DNA of 64,000 bases from the NCBI GenBank assembly GCA_963402885.1, contig OY727096.1, forward strand, positions 930,001-994,000, in the 5' to 3' direction. The translations under genes were made by a program, and so were the position numbers. Source of the stretch: Antedon bifida (Eukaryota > Echinodermata > Crinoidea > Comatulida > Antedonidae). How positions within the stretch are numbered: position 1 is the first letter of the stretch; every line of letters starts with the position of its first letter. The notes below the pieces were generated by a model. The model saw only the letters and a program-made list of their open reading frames with translations. It ran no database searches and was not told the DNA's origin. Below, piece by piece: positions 12,301 through 27,300 of the stretch.

Positions 12301-15300
12301 ACATCATCATGTCTATCACATTTTTTTGTCACATAAAGTTTGATAGTGTAGACAGAGCTTTACATTTCCTTATTGCTATTAGGTTTTTAGAGAGGGCAAT
12401 GCTTTTGTTTACAATCTATAATCAACTCGCCCATTTTTTAAAGACGTCATCACATTTCTCCATTTCCCTCGATTATCCCAGCGGGGTAGTGCTCTTAGCC
12501 TCTCACATTTTGAAGAAGGTTTTGTAACCTTCCATAATTACATTACCAGGTATGAAATCAATGGTATTGATATGATGCTGGCACTATGTCAAATGGTTAT
12601 AAATTTTCTAATTTTCTTTGCACTTTAGGACTCAGTGTATTTTACTTGTTTCTATCACAGTCAATTAATTTAAACCACAGGCAGTGCATTATATGTAACA
12701 TTTTAGTGCTGCTGCTATGAATTATTTATTTAAAAAAAAAATGTATCTACACGCAGAAAAAAGATAAAGAAAAATACTAAAACAATTTTTTTTAAACCAC
12801 CCCACCCCATAAACTAAAAAGATCCTACTGCCCCTTACCTTGTATATATATATAATACAAATTATAAATCACATGCCGATCCAACCATTTTTCTATTCAT
12901 TTATACTGTACCTACTGTACCTGGTTGAACCACTAATTATAAAAATAATTAGAAAACCAAGGAGTTTGGGCCACCCATGAGAGTGATTTTGAAAATTAAT
13001 ATATATCTTTTTTTTAACTTTATATCTGCAGACAATAGCAAAACGATTGTTAGAGTCAAAACAATCAATTCCTCATTACTATTTGTCAGTGGATGTGGAG
13101 ATGGACAATGTTTTAAAGTAAGTTGTTTAAACTATGTTAATATAATGTTTGCGGTACACCATGTATATTAGTTCTGAAACAACTTTTCTCAACGTTTCGA
13201 TCAATATGCTTTGACCGTCCTCAGGAGTGAGAATGCAGAAAGTCCAGGAAACTGGGAATATAGGAATAGGGTGGGACTGGTGTGAAAGCTAGAAACAATA
13301 GCAAGTTCACACAGTGGAAGGGATTGAAATATTATTTAAACCTGTTTACAGTTAAGCGCCTTGAGCTTTATAAATTTAGTATTATTAGGGTTTACAGTAA
13401 CTCTCCCAAATTCTTCAGAAGACTGGTGTAGGGTTCTCCACCATACTTTAAATCCAAATACTAATACCCTATTAAAGCTCTGTCTACACTATCAAACTAG
13501 TTTCTTAAAAAAAAGTGTGATGTGCCCAAATATGATAGCGATATGCCCAAATATGGTAGTGATATGACATCATCATGTCCATATATGAGCACATAACATT
13601 TTTTTTTTCACATAAAGTTTGATATAGTGTAGATATAGTGTGTAGGTTTCTCAACCATACTTAAGTTTATTACTGTACAATAATACTATAGTTAGAGTGT
13701 ACAGTGACTCTCCAAACTTTAATTTACTGAAACGTTCCCAATATGACGCATAATAAGTTTCCCTACAGTTATGAAAGTAGATATGATTCATATTCATCAT
13801 TTATATAATACTAAACAAGTCAAAATAATGATAAATATGATATTCATTTGTGGAATAACTAGTACAAACTTAAATTAAACCTTTTTTTCCAGGTTACACG
13901 GTAATTACCAAATGACCAATGAATTAAGAATGTACTTAATTCATATTCATTAATTATCATTGATTACAAAAGTAATTTTGAATGTCCCATGACAGGATTA
14001 AGTCTACTAGATTCATCATGGGTTCCGTATCATTACAATAATGTCATTGATTGTAATGATTTGGTAAGCTCTGTCTACCCTATCAAACTAGTTTGACAAA
14101 AAAAGTGTGATGTGCCCAAATATGGAAATAATGATTATGTTTACTAGATTCATCATGGGTTCTGTATCATTACAATAATGTCATTGATTGTAATAATGAT
14201 TTGGTTATTAACTCTGTCTACCCTATCAAACTATCAACTGTGCCCAAATATGGTAGTGATATGCCCAAATATAATTGATAGTTTTAAACAATTTCACATG
14301 TTACAAAGGCTGTAAAGAAATTGACTTCAAAATATGACTTATTATTATTAAAATTGATAAAAAAAATCTATATAATCATCGCATGTCACTCACAAATAAT
14401 ATAATAATAATTATGACACTTACATTTATTTTCTAAAAAAAAAACGTGATTAAACTGATTTCTGTCAGTTTATCCACAGATACTGTAGTGCTCACTAGCA
14501 TTTGTAGGTGTTTCAAAAAGCTGTTTTTTTATAATTAAATAATGGCATGCATATAAAAATTTGTTAAAATATTCTATGTATTTAAGGGGAATATTAAATA
14601 GATGTGTGGGAATTAAAATCAATGAATGCATTGCTGTAGGCTTTCAAATTTCTCTTGATTGATCCAACCTTTCGTATCAGAATCAATTGAAAACATTTTG
14701 ATAGACAAGACTTTTGTGACTAAAGTATTCATATTCTTGCTTTCTAAAGCTCTGTCTACACTATCAAACTAGTTTGACAAAAAAAGTGTGATGTGCCCAA
14801 ATATGGTAGTGATATGACATCATCGTGGTATTCATAATGCTTGCCTTCTAAAGCTCTGTCTACACTATCAAACTAGTTTGACAATACAGATGTGCCCAAA
14901 TATGGTAGTGATATGCTTAAACATCATCATGTTCATATGGGCACATCACATTTTTTTGTCACATAAAATTTGATAGTGTAGACAGGGCTTAATTTAAGGT
15001 TGGTGGTTCAACCACATAAATATCCCATAAATGTTAATTTATGTAAAAATAAAAAATGTTTTTTTTTAACATTTTACTTTAATGAAATTATTTGGTATTT
15101 CTCCCTGCCTTTTATTTTTACCTTTTTATAAATAGCTTTTGCTTGTTTATGTTCTTAGATACTGTAATGTTAACCCACAGCCAATTTCATTTTAATTTTA
15201 TTAAATACACTTAATGTTTCATAAAATAAGTTGCATACTGGATTCCCTCCAGTTTAAATAATTCTCAACCTCATTTATCAAGTTCTTTTATTTCTCCACA

Positions 15301-18300
15301 TTTTGCAGATTAAGAAAAGAATTAAATTCAATTTTGGAATCTGATGGAAGCAAGTTGTCTGTAAATGATTTTGTGATTAAAGCGTCCGCCCTGGCGTGCA
15401 TGAAACAACCGGAAGCTAACTCGTCATGGATGGACGATAAAATTAGACAGTAAGTTGTTGCCATATAAGGACATTTTTATGCACATTTTATTTATTAATT
15501 TAAATTTACAAAACAAATTTATATTTTAGGTCAAACATAATAATAAGGAAATCTTATGTTGCGTTTCCATCACAAATGAGATGCTCATGACACAACAATG
15601 CAGTGAATGAAATCATGTAGTAAAGTCAAAGTCCGAGAAGATGATAAACGTCTTAAACATATACTATAAACTAAAAAAAAATAATTTTCATCCTTGCTAA
15701 TATCTTGTAATATATAAATATATATATATTTGTCCACTTATTTTCAGAGTGGAAACTTATTTTCCACTGGCACAAATTATATAACACATTAAAAAACAAA
15801 TTTAATATATGTAGAAGAATATTTTGGTGTCATCATTTTGGATGTGTTTCTGTCTAGTTTTCAGTAGCTGTGGTACTATTTCTATGTTCCTGATTTTAAG
15901 TGTAAATATCCAATCTTATCTTTTTTGTAATAAACACTGATTTCCTTTCTCTATGAAATGTTACCGAAAACTGAACTTAGTTTCAGATTGAGTTCTTAAC
16001 TTGTTAATGTTGACATAATGTGACACATTGAGTTTCTACGCACGTAAGCTGCTGAAGTGGGAATAGAAATATATTTATTTAAACCGGAAGTTTTGACACT
16101 TCATTTTCCTTCTTACATCATGCTTTTAGTAACTTTATTACCATATTTGGTTGTGATGGTTTATTTTGTGATTATTGTAGTAATGTGTGAAGTAGGCTTT
16201 GTATCAAACATAACATGAAACGGAAACATTAATTGGTGTATATGACCAGGGGGAATGGATAATGAATTTGGGGGAAATAAGGTGGTTGGATTAATATACC
16301 CGGATTGCAATATATAACAGTGAAATTTACCAGTGTTGCGTCCAAATTTAGCCTAAATTAGGCGGTGGGATTATACTTGGATTAAACTAACAGTGGAATT
16401 TACCCAAGTCTTATGTCCAAATTTAGCCTAAATTAAGGGGTGGGATTATATTTGAGCTTAGGATTATACTCCGTCATATACTCAGCAAATTACAATAAAT
16501 TATTCAACTATTTAAGCCTTATTATTTACAATTACATGCATCTATCAAATATTTATTTAAATTAAAGATCAGAAATTATTCGTCAATCTGTATATATTAA
16601 TAAAACATTGCTATAATTTAATTTACTAAATCGCCATTTGTAATACTTTACTATTACACATTTTAATTTATCAATTAATTAAAAATTAATTACAAATTAA
16701 TTACATGCTAGTTATAATGTATTCATAACTTTGTCAGAGTTATTTACTAAAGTAAAATTCAATTAAAATAAACTCCAATTCTTTCATCATGAAATTTCTT
16801 GGATTTCTGTTCAATAATAAAAAATAGTTGAATATACAAACATTCAAACAACAGGAACAAATTCATTTTTTAATTTTGTTTAGCAATATTGCTAATCAAA
16901 CTGACTGAAGTTGAGAAACATAGTTTTGTATTGTGTAAGGTTGTTTTGTATAGCTTTTTGCTATGCTACACTAGTGAAATCATTCCCTGAACAATATATT
17001 ATATTTGAATAAAAATATTTTAACTTTACATAGAGATCCAGTTAAACCCTTTTACTGATAATCAAAAAATAAGCAGACATGAAACTAAATATTGCACACA
17101 AATCAATACATGATTATTGATCAATAAGGTTAATGTATAGCTTATCTGGTTTCACTTAAAACCTACATTATCTATGCTAAATTCACATTATTTCATGTCT
17201 ACAAAGTAATACAATTTGTTGTTGGGTTTCTTGGCCGGTGCAACCTACATTCTCTATGCTAAATTCACATTATTTCATGTCTTCAAAGTGATAACATTAA
17301 TGCTGTTGGGTTGCTTGCAACCTACATTCAGTTCAGTTCTTCAAGTCGTGTTCTTGTTTTTATTTCTAGATTTAATCAAGTGGATCTTTGTGTTGCCGTT
17401 CAAACTGATAATGGTCTCATTACACCAATTGTATTTAATGCCGACTCTAAGGTAAATTGTTCATTTATAAATTATATTGCGTTTGATCAGGGAGGAGTGG
17501 AATTCACTGAGAGAAGAGTGAAATTCACTGAGGGAAGAGTGAAATTCACTCTTCCCTGGTTTGATAGATAAACCCCACTTCCCATAAACACACAATTAGG
17601 TTTGGTGAGTTCGATGAGGATAAGAACGAAATTTAAATACTGTATAAGCTCTGGGTTGGTGGGGGCTGGGAATATATCCTGGGAAACTCTGGTTCAGGAA
17701 AAAATTGATTGGTAAGCATTTCTTGTAAAAACTCATCTGAATAGGCTAGATCTAGACCAAAAGTCAATACTGGGACTATACCTGGGAAAACCCTTGTTCA
17801 GGAAAAAAAATAATTGGTAAGTATTTCTTGTAAAAATTCATCTGAACAGACTAGATAGAGGCCTACATCCAGACCAAAAGTCTGGACTGTACCTGGGGAT
17901 ATGCCTGTATTTGCTGTTTGATGTTGTCTATAAAAAATCAATTTTTAAGTAATAATGATTTCTCCTTCAGTTGTTTCCAATTGAATTTGCGTTTTAACTG
18001 CACATATTTTATCATTATCTGTAACCTCATATCATATGTTCTAAGTCCAGATTGGTATGCACTTTTTAGCTATTTGCTGTTGTTTTTTAATTGAACACCT
18101 CAGAGTCCCACGATGTCCATTATGTTGTCTGTTTTAGCAGTCATGTGACCTTTATGATTGATTCTGTTTGCTTTATTTCTACATCAATACCTTCTTAATG
18201 TTTTAGCAAATGACATTTGCAAGATCTGTCCAAAATCTTGTTCTGTTTTTACTGATGTGAATTTGTTTATAGAAAGATGTGTCTTTTGCCAAGGATAAAT

Positions 18301-21300
18301 TTAGATAAATATTCCTAAATTAATAAAGTAAAGCAAAATACCTGTCAAAATGCAGACAAGCCGTGTTATTTAATATTTCAGGTCATATTAGAGTTATAAA
18401 GATTTTAATGAGATTTGTGTGATCATTTGAATGATGGATGAAACTTAAAGCAAGGACTTTATTAGCCGTATCATTGATCAAGGGGCTTCTCTCATCCATT
18501 GCCCACCTTGACCAGAGGAAAGGCATGGGCCAATACATTTGAGGCAGATACTAGATGCAGGGGCTGCCATAAGAGTCAGCAGTGCTGATTTCAAATGCCT
18601 AATGGGACCCAGCTCCATATACAGCACCCGATATTCCCAGATGTTGTCCCATCCAAGCTCTAACATTAATAACAAGGCCTAATGTTCCTGAGTGGAGAGA
18701 GGCAAACAAGTTTAGTGCCATGCTGGATACAATTCGTATACAATGAGCATTGTACTCGAACATCCGATCTTGCGTCTACAGTAGCATCGAACACACTGCG
18801 CCACACGCTACTATGAATGGTCTGTGTTTGTATGGCCAAACCGTGTGAATAAAAATTGAAATATGAAACGTAAATACTGTAGTAAGTCAGTTCATCTTAT
18901 CTCATGTTGAATAAAACAAGGTAGATAGTGTAATGTCAAGTTTGTGTAGGGTTAACGAGAGAACACATTTTATCGACTAATCTCTGTGAATGATTCCACT
19001 TGTTTATAAATTTTGACATTAGACAAAATTTAAGAACCATCTTGTGTTTAATGTCACTTTTTGTGAACAGTCTGTGACTGTTTTTGGGGACAGTATCGCA
19101 GAACAATGATAAATGGTTGATTGGTTCTTTTAAAAGTTAGGAAAATCAATTTATGATACTGTATTTCTGTGGTCATTGAAGATAATCTTTAAGACATATT
19201 ATTAAGTGGGAACATGAAAGCTAGTTGATCATACCCAGTATCGTTTTGATCATGCGATCATTCGGGATACACCTCACGTTTAACGTTTAAAGATGTATTA
19301 TCCTCCAAAAACTTGAAAAATGAAGATTCATAAATTCAGACTTTGAATAGGCCATTTTGCAGTTTTAATAAAGTTAACCACTTCTGTAAAAAAAATAAAT
19401 AATAATAATTCCAATTATAAAAAGATAAAATAAATATCTGGCCCATCAGTTGGATGAGCAAGATTTTAAAGCTCTGTCTACACTATCAAACTATTTTGAC
19501 AAAAAAAGTGTTATGTGCCCAAATATGGTAGTGATATGACATCACATTTTTTTGTCACATAAAGTTTGATAGGGTAGACAAGGCTTAAGATGTTCTATTA
19601 TAGACTGGGTGGCCCAATTGTTGAAAGAATGATTAATAAAAGAGATAAATTAGTAATTTGGTTTTTGTTGCATATTATTACAAATTACCAAGAAATCGCT
19701 ATGAACGCTTTTAGAGTCGTATACATTACCAATTTACATTGATGATAATTTGAGTGGAATTGCCTAAATTTAAATGCATTACGGAAGCTGGTAAACTCGT
19801 CTTATCTTCTATTTGAAATCCCATATTCAAATGTTATTAGCAGGATTAGTGTTAATAGATAAGGAAGTGCTTTTGACATGTTTTTCATATGTTTGTTGTA
19901 CTCATCACACACCTAATAGGTCATTAAGTGACTTCTTATTCACACAACTAATCTTACTATTATTATCTGATCTAGTCAGTTATGTTTGGTTTTAGTTCTA
20001 ATTGTACTTCTGATGAATAAGGTAAATTACCTTTTCCTAATCCTACTAATCCTACTAATCCCATTGAAAGTTTACCTGGAATCGTTTAACAAAGAAAGAA
20101 TACTTAGTGACTATAATGTTTACAAATAAACAAAAAATCATTATTTTTAGATTTTCTTCTTTAAAAACAATTCAACCAATGGGAGAAAATTGATTTATTT
20201 CCGGAAGTTTATTTTCAGATTAAAAATAAATTGATTTATTTCCTGAAGTTAATTTTCAGATTAAAAATAAAGCTTTTAAACAAATTTGAACGATGCCTTC
20301 TCTAAATAGAGATGTTGAGAGTCACAATATCAATTGGATAAAACAATACATCCCGCTTAAAAGTTACTCAACTCAATACTCAACTACTGAACCACTTTGA
20401 AAATCAATGCTTTAGCACTGAAAGTATCATCCAGTATAAAGACAGAATAAATACAAAAAACAAATAATCATTATTTTAAAATTTGCTTCTTTACAAAACA
20501 ATTCAACCTATTGGGTGAAAAGCGATTATTTCCGGAAGTAAATAGGAAGATCTTCTGATGAACTTAAACTTAAAAGCTTTGTTTATTTTGATAAATAGGA
20601 AGATCTTCTGATAAACTTAAACTTAAAAGCTTTGTTTATTTTGATTTTCCATAACTTTTTGATGACATATTTGTACATATCCTTAGTTATATGGAATCAA
20701 TTGATTTTGATTGATTGGATTGAGTTTGAATATATGTACTCAAAGGGCTATTTGTACTGAGTAAGATTAATACGGATTAAAAAGAGCGGTATTTTCTTCC
20801 TAGACAGAATTTCTAAAATAACTAAGTTCTATATAATAAGTATTATACATTATATTATATTGTTTATTTTGTTTGTTAAAATGTCTTAAGACTTTAATTC
20901 TTGTTTGTAACTAGAATAATTTAAACCACTTACTGTTAAATAAATTGAGGTTTATTAAGGATTATTGTTGCCCCTGACTTCTGTTTATATTTTGTAACAA
21001 TGTCAAGTAGGACTACGTTCATAATACGGTTCTTTGTCGTTGATTTTATTCAGCTTATTATTGATGTAAATGTTGAGTAATTATTTCCACAATTGATGAT
21101 TATTTATAGTTACCCTAAATGTTAAAAATTTCCAAAATCCATAATTTTAATCATTACTATAATAAAGGTCTACTGATTAAAAAATATCGATATGGAAATA
21201 TTTTAATGGAAATGGATACAGTATGTCATGTCAAAGAAATTTGTAAAGTTTTTAAAAATGTGGCAAATTTGTTTCTATTTTTGTTGTTTGTTGAGCACAG

Positions 21301-24300
21301 AGTGGTTGTTGTTATTATGGAGGAAAATAATTTTTTTTGGAAGTTGGCAAAAAGTAAAAACAAAAACCAGCTCTAAACTTTAGAATGCAACTTCTACAGG
21401 AAAGATAGTGACTATGGTTTTTCTTCAGTTTTATATTTATTTTCTATCACGTACATTACTGTACATTATTTACGTTCGCATTTACCATAGTACTATGATT
21501 GTATGTGTGTATGCTACTAAGTATCCACTCCTGTTTGTTTCAGTACGTTCCTTAAATACCAAGACATTTTCATCAACATATAAATTACAATTTATCCTAG
21601 AAATGTTACTCAACAACCATGCCCTCATGAAATCAGGATTAAATCGCAACCACTACCTGATACTCGCATCAATCATCATTCCAAAGTCTTGCACGCTTAC
21701 AAATCAAGAAATATTTTAAACTTGATATATTCAAATATGCAATAAGCTGAAGGGGGAAAGACCTGTCTAATTTACTATTCAGTTTACAAATCTGATTTCT
21801 AAACTCCCTCAGGTATCCCATGGGTTGCACTCAAAATATATAAAATCATGAATGACCCGACGTATCCTTTTGAATTTGACTTTGTCCTCCATACACAGTG
21901 CTATTGCGTTTCAGAAACTTAGTCAAAATTGCCTACACACCTCTCTACACGAGTGTCAAAAGAATGTAAATTTGTAAAAGATTTTCGATAGATTCAAAAG
22001 CTGTCTTCTTTAGAGTTATGTTGTTACCGTTTAATTATTACACTTCTTGTTGTCATTTTGCTGTATGTATCTTTTTAAATCTTTTTCTTAATCATTTCAT
22101 TAAAAAAAAATATGAGTACGATAAAAAGACAGTTAAAATGTCTGACGAAAATGGAACGCAATAAAATCTAGGTTGTAAGTATAAGTCCAGTTAAAAGTTG
22201 AAGTAAGAAATATATAAAATGGTAAAATTACATAAAAACAGCAGCAAAACATTAAAGCAAAAAAATTATTAAATCTTGTAAAATGACAGATAAAACATTT
22301 AAAATTATATAATAAGTTACATAATGCATTCAAAATTGCTCAACAAAATTGTCTTTGTATTTTTTTTCTTGTATTATAATTTAATATATTTTTCCCATCT
22401 GACCCAATCCACTCCCCACATAAAAAGTACTCCAAATATGGTAATTTTAAATGTTTATTTGGGAAACAAGCAACGATGATGTGATGATAGTGACAAGATT
22501 ATTTTGACGAAATTTGTAATGAAAAATGTAATGACGTCTAGTTTTTATTGCTTTTTTTATTGCAAAAGATTAGATTATACCAATTTTGAATGTCATCACT
22601 TTTGTTGTCAAACATAGTAACAATAAACAATAACATGAACTTTAAATAAACTAATAATAACCCATATATGGTGGTAATGGTTAATTATTGAATATTGAAC
22701 ACAGAATATGTTGATGCTGGAATATAATTAAAAAAATAATTTGTAATGCATAATGACAGAGTATAAAGTCTTAATATCTTATAGATATATATAAGTCTTA
22801 TATATAATAAAAAGTATCTTAGGCTTGAGTTTAATAGTGTGTACTATTGCACGCCATGTGACCCACAATTGTCCAATCAAATGACAGGAATTTATTTAGG
22901 TGTTATATAATAATGTATAATACCTGTACCACCTAACTATTTGGTCTCTTTTTGTTGTTTTTGTGATACAAAAAAAGTTGTCCCCTTGATAAGGATTGAA
23001 TCAACCATTTGGCCACCACACTCAAAAGTGTACCCGTCCCCTTAATACACACTTAGATCTGAATTTCATCTCACTGTTACAGTATGAATATACTGAATAC
23101 TGAATAGCTTTAATTGTCCATTATAATAAAATAATAATAGAAATTCTTCTTAAAGATTGGCAAATATTTATTAGTACAGTACAATTAAAAACAGATATAT
23201 AATATAAAAAAATCATAAAAAATAGAATACACACACATTATTGCACAAAAACTTAAAGATGTATTGTCCCCGTGAAAAATAATTTTTTACATTTATTTTT
23301 GTTGAATATGCAATTTTAATTTCACATAATATTTATCCACTTTGACCAAAAATTAGATCGAAATGAAATTTATTTACCTGAAAAAACTGTAATTTAAAGT
23401 AAAAAATGGTCTGGATTTTTTGGTTGAATTTAATCATTTATCATGTTATTTTATAAGTGAAAACATTGTTTTTCATCGTTTTTTTTTCTACAAAAGTAGC
23501 CTATTCAAAGTGTGATTTAATTATTTTTCATGTTTTTGGGGGACAATACATCTTTAAGTTTAAAAAGTAGATTTTTTGGAAGTTAAAAGTTAAAATACGA
23601 TAAAAAGCATAAAACGCTTAAAAAGCAACAAATATTGAGAGTAACCAGTGGTTGATTTAGGATAGGTCAACGGTTATATACGTAGAAGAGTTTAGACAAG
23701 GAATCATAGTATACTGTAATAGCTTATTCCTTCATAAATGACCTAGTTTTCAAAGAGACAGGGCATCAGATATTGTAATGAATGGGAATCTGCTGTAGAA
23801 ACATCCAAATTAATAAACCACAGCGGGAATACAATAACAATTTAAATACGATCGTAAGACGGCCATTAATTGCGAAATATCAGTTATTCCACCAAACTAA
23901 TTGATCAACTAATCAGGAATTGTTATTTAGAACATACTAACCATTCATTAAATGGATAATTTCACTTTGTTTAATTTGTATATCTATCATTTATGCTGGT
24001 TTTAGTCTCTAAAGAGGAAAAAAGTAAACAATATATTATGTTGTCATTTGGTGCAGCTGGTAAAGTTCCGGTTCCTTGAATGTGAGGATTGAAGATTTTA
24101 AATATCCTGTGTCCTCTTGGTTTGGTCCATTTTATTAATGTAAAAAAAAATTATTTATGACAATTCAGAGACACGTCTCCCGGAGAAGCCAGATAGTGAC
24201 ATAGCCGTTGAGGCTAGTGGCTAATTAAGCGTTCTCCCCCTTAAACTACGGTATCTTAAATTAATACAGAAAAACAGTAAAAGAAAAAGAAGTAAAAATT

Positions 24301-27300
24301 CACTAAATTTTAAATATCTTGTGTTCTCTTGGTTTTTGTCCATACTTTTGCTTCTGTTTCTCCAGTTTAATTGGGTAACATACATTCAGTATACTGGGAG
24401 CTTCAATGAAATACCATAAAGCTCTGTCTACACTATCAAACTGTATGTGTCAAAAAATGTGCCCGTATATGGACATGATGATGTCATATCACTACCATAT
24501 TTGGGCATAGCACTACCATATATGGGCACATCAAACTTTTTTGACACATAAAGTTTGATAGTGTAGACAAGGCTTAAGTTTTAAAAGTTATTATTACCTA
24601 ATTAACCACTTTTTCTGTATTAATCAAATACGTCTGTACTTTTTATTTCTTTTAGGGATTATCAACTATTAGCAATAATGTTAGAAATTTGGCAGAAAAG
24701 GCAAGAGAAGGAAAACTTATGCCACAAGAATTTCAGGTTAGTAAAAACCAGTTTCTATATAAATTATGCCAAATGTAGAGATAGACACAATGCAAATGGT
24801 TGTGTACAATAATCTCAGCTTCTCACCCTAGCTGTCTCGGATGTAGCTTTGATACCATCGGACTATTCGAATACTATCAAACTAGTTTGACAAAAAAATG
24901 TGTAATGTGCCCAAATATGGTAGTAATATGACATCATCATATCCATATATGGACATGATGATGTCATATCACTACCATATTTGGGCACATCACACTTTTT
25001 TTGTCAAACTAGGTTGATAGTATAGACAGTTATAGAAAGACAAAACAAAATAAATGTTATGTTAAAAGTTATATTTTTTTTATAATATTATTTATAATTT
25101 CTAATTATATACCATTGTATAAAAATCTGTTATGTGTTACTAAAAATGGGATTGCTTTTGTTTATTAAAATATTGTATTAGACTGACAGTTTGATCCCAG
25201 CAGATTTCAAATGTAAGTCTGAGACTAAGCTGAACTCAGAGTTAGGCTTACTTCGTAATCTTTATAATGGCAAAATATGCTTCAAAATATATCGGTAACT
25301 GTGAAGTATTAAGGTCGGAGTTCATGGACAATTAATAACGGGTTATTTACGTAACATGTTTTTTATGTGTTTTATGGAATACACCTCTGATTATATAACT
25401 ACAGTAGGGACTCGTTTGGTGACATTCACCAGTTATATAACTAGGGACTGTGGTTTGTTCTCAGTCCAGATTTTAATAATTGAATATTGCAAACGTCAAA
25501 GAATAACAAATCGCTTTGAAATATTACAAAAAAGAGAAAATTATTTATGACGTAAACATTTTTTTATTTTAACTACTGTACATGCAATATATTTTTTTAG
25601 CGCATAAAAATTAGATGAGCTTAGCATGGTGGTTGTAATAATCCAAATGTTTAGTAATCCATTGTTGATAGAATCCATGTATAATCCCATCACCTATTTT
25701 TTTAAAAATTCATACCGAGCCCCCTGGTCATAACCATTGATGACATTCACCAGTTATATAACTGGGGATTCGTTTTGTGACGTCCTTGTGAGAATTGTGG
25801 CTTGTATTCAGTCCAGATTTTAATAATTGAATATTGCAAACTTCAAAGAATAACAAATCTGTTTTTTTATTTGTAATAAACAGGAAACAAACAAACTGCT
25901 TACAACCTATTGTAACAATGCTATTTGTGTACGTGTTTCATTTACCATATTCAACCAACCATACAAATTAAAATGTTATTCTTGTAGCTTGTTCAGAAAA
26001 TAAACTAATTTATTACGATACTTCTAGACCGCCTCACCTCATTAGGTTTAACTACGGACTTCTTTCCTGATGATATCAATTATTTATATAACTTGGAGAA
26101 CATGTAGATGTAGATTGTTGTACGTTGTTCTTGCCATTGTTTTCTGCATATAGTAATTACATATTTTGTTAAGCCCTGTCTACACTATCAAATAGGCTAT
26201 ATTTTACAAAAAAATGTGATGTGCCCATATATGGACATGATGATGTCATATCACTACCATATTTGGTAATACCACTACCATATTTGGGCACATAACATTT
26301 TTTGTCAAACTAGTTTGAAATGACCACATTGGAAATAACCTGGTTCAGTTTTATGGGTCATCCTCGTATTTTTTTTTTATCGTACTGAATAAAACAAACG
26401 CTGAATTATATGGTGATACATAAGAATAGAAATTGCATACAGTCTTACAATATAGGAAACCATTAGATCGTAGCAAATGCAAGTATATCGCTATTATTAT
26501 TATTACTTGTATAGCGCACATTTATACAACATTTAATTATAATCAGCGGCGCTTCACATCAATCGGTATCATAACATTGTTTGAAATATAGTGCCTTTAA
26601 ATGTTTTTTAAACTGATTATAGTCGTCTAAGTGTTTAATGTGACTTGGTAAACTGTTTCAAATTTTGGGTCCTGCTACGGCAAACGAATGGTCAGCAAAT
26701 GTCTTTCGTTTAGTTCGTGGGATTGCCAGGTTAACATTGCTGGTGCTTGAACGTGTACTGAAAGATTTTACCTTTTATCCACAATATTGGAATATGCAAT
26801 ACGAAGTATAATAAGCAAAATGCTAAATTAAAAGTATGTGATAGAAATGGAGAAAGGAGGTAATTATAGGTGTTCAAGTTGTCCCTTCTGGATGTTCCAA
26901 TTGTTGCTACTGAATCATCTGGGGCAGAGAATAATGGAAACAGAATAATAATGTTCTTATTTGAGACATATAGTTTAACTTTAAACTAGGCTGAATATGA
27001 TCAAATGAACTACATCCCCTGGTAATTGAATTGTTATCAATTCTGGCCTAGATTGATTGTATTTAATGATTTATATGTGTCGTTAAAGAACATCAGACTA
27101 TTATAAGCTCAATCTTATTAGTTTTAGATGCACATTATTTTCTCCTTAAAACTAGGGAATAGACCAGATTTTTTTTTTCACAACATATTTCAAGAAAATA
27201 ATGTTGCATGTGTTATATTCTTGATTTGATATAGTTTATGTTCTAATATCAAATCTATGTTAGTCTATGTGCAGTAAATATTGTTTTAAACTATGAAATA

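Noticed and set aside
13150..13245. Hammerhead ribozyme (CTGAGGACGG ... GATCGAAACG on the minus strand)
   Set aside because: The core reads CTGAGGA rather than CTGATGA and the flanking stems do not form; better explained as part of the foldback repeat.
18615..18670. Functional 5S rRNA gene on the minus strand
   Set aside because: Only about half the molecule is recognisable and it is diverged; the 5' half and internal control region are absent.
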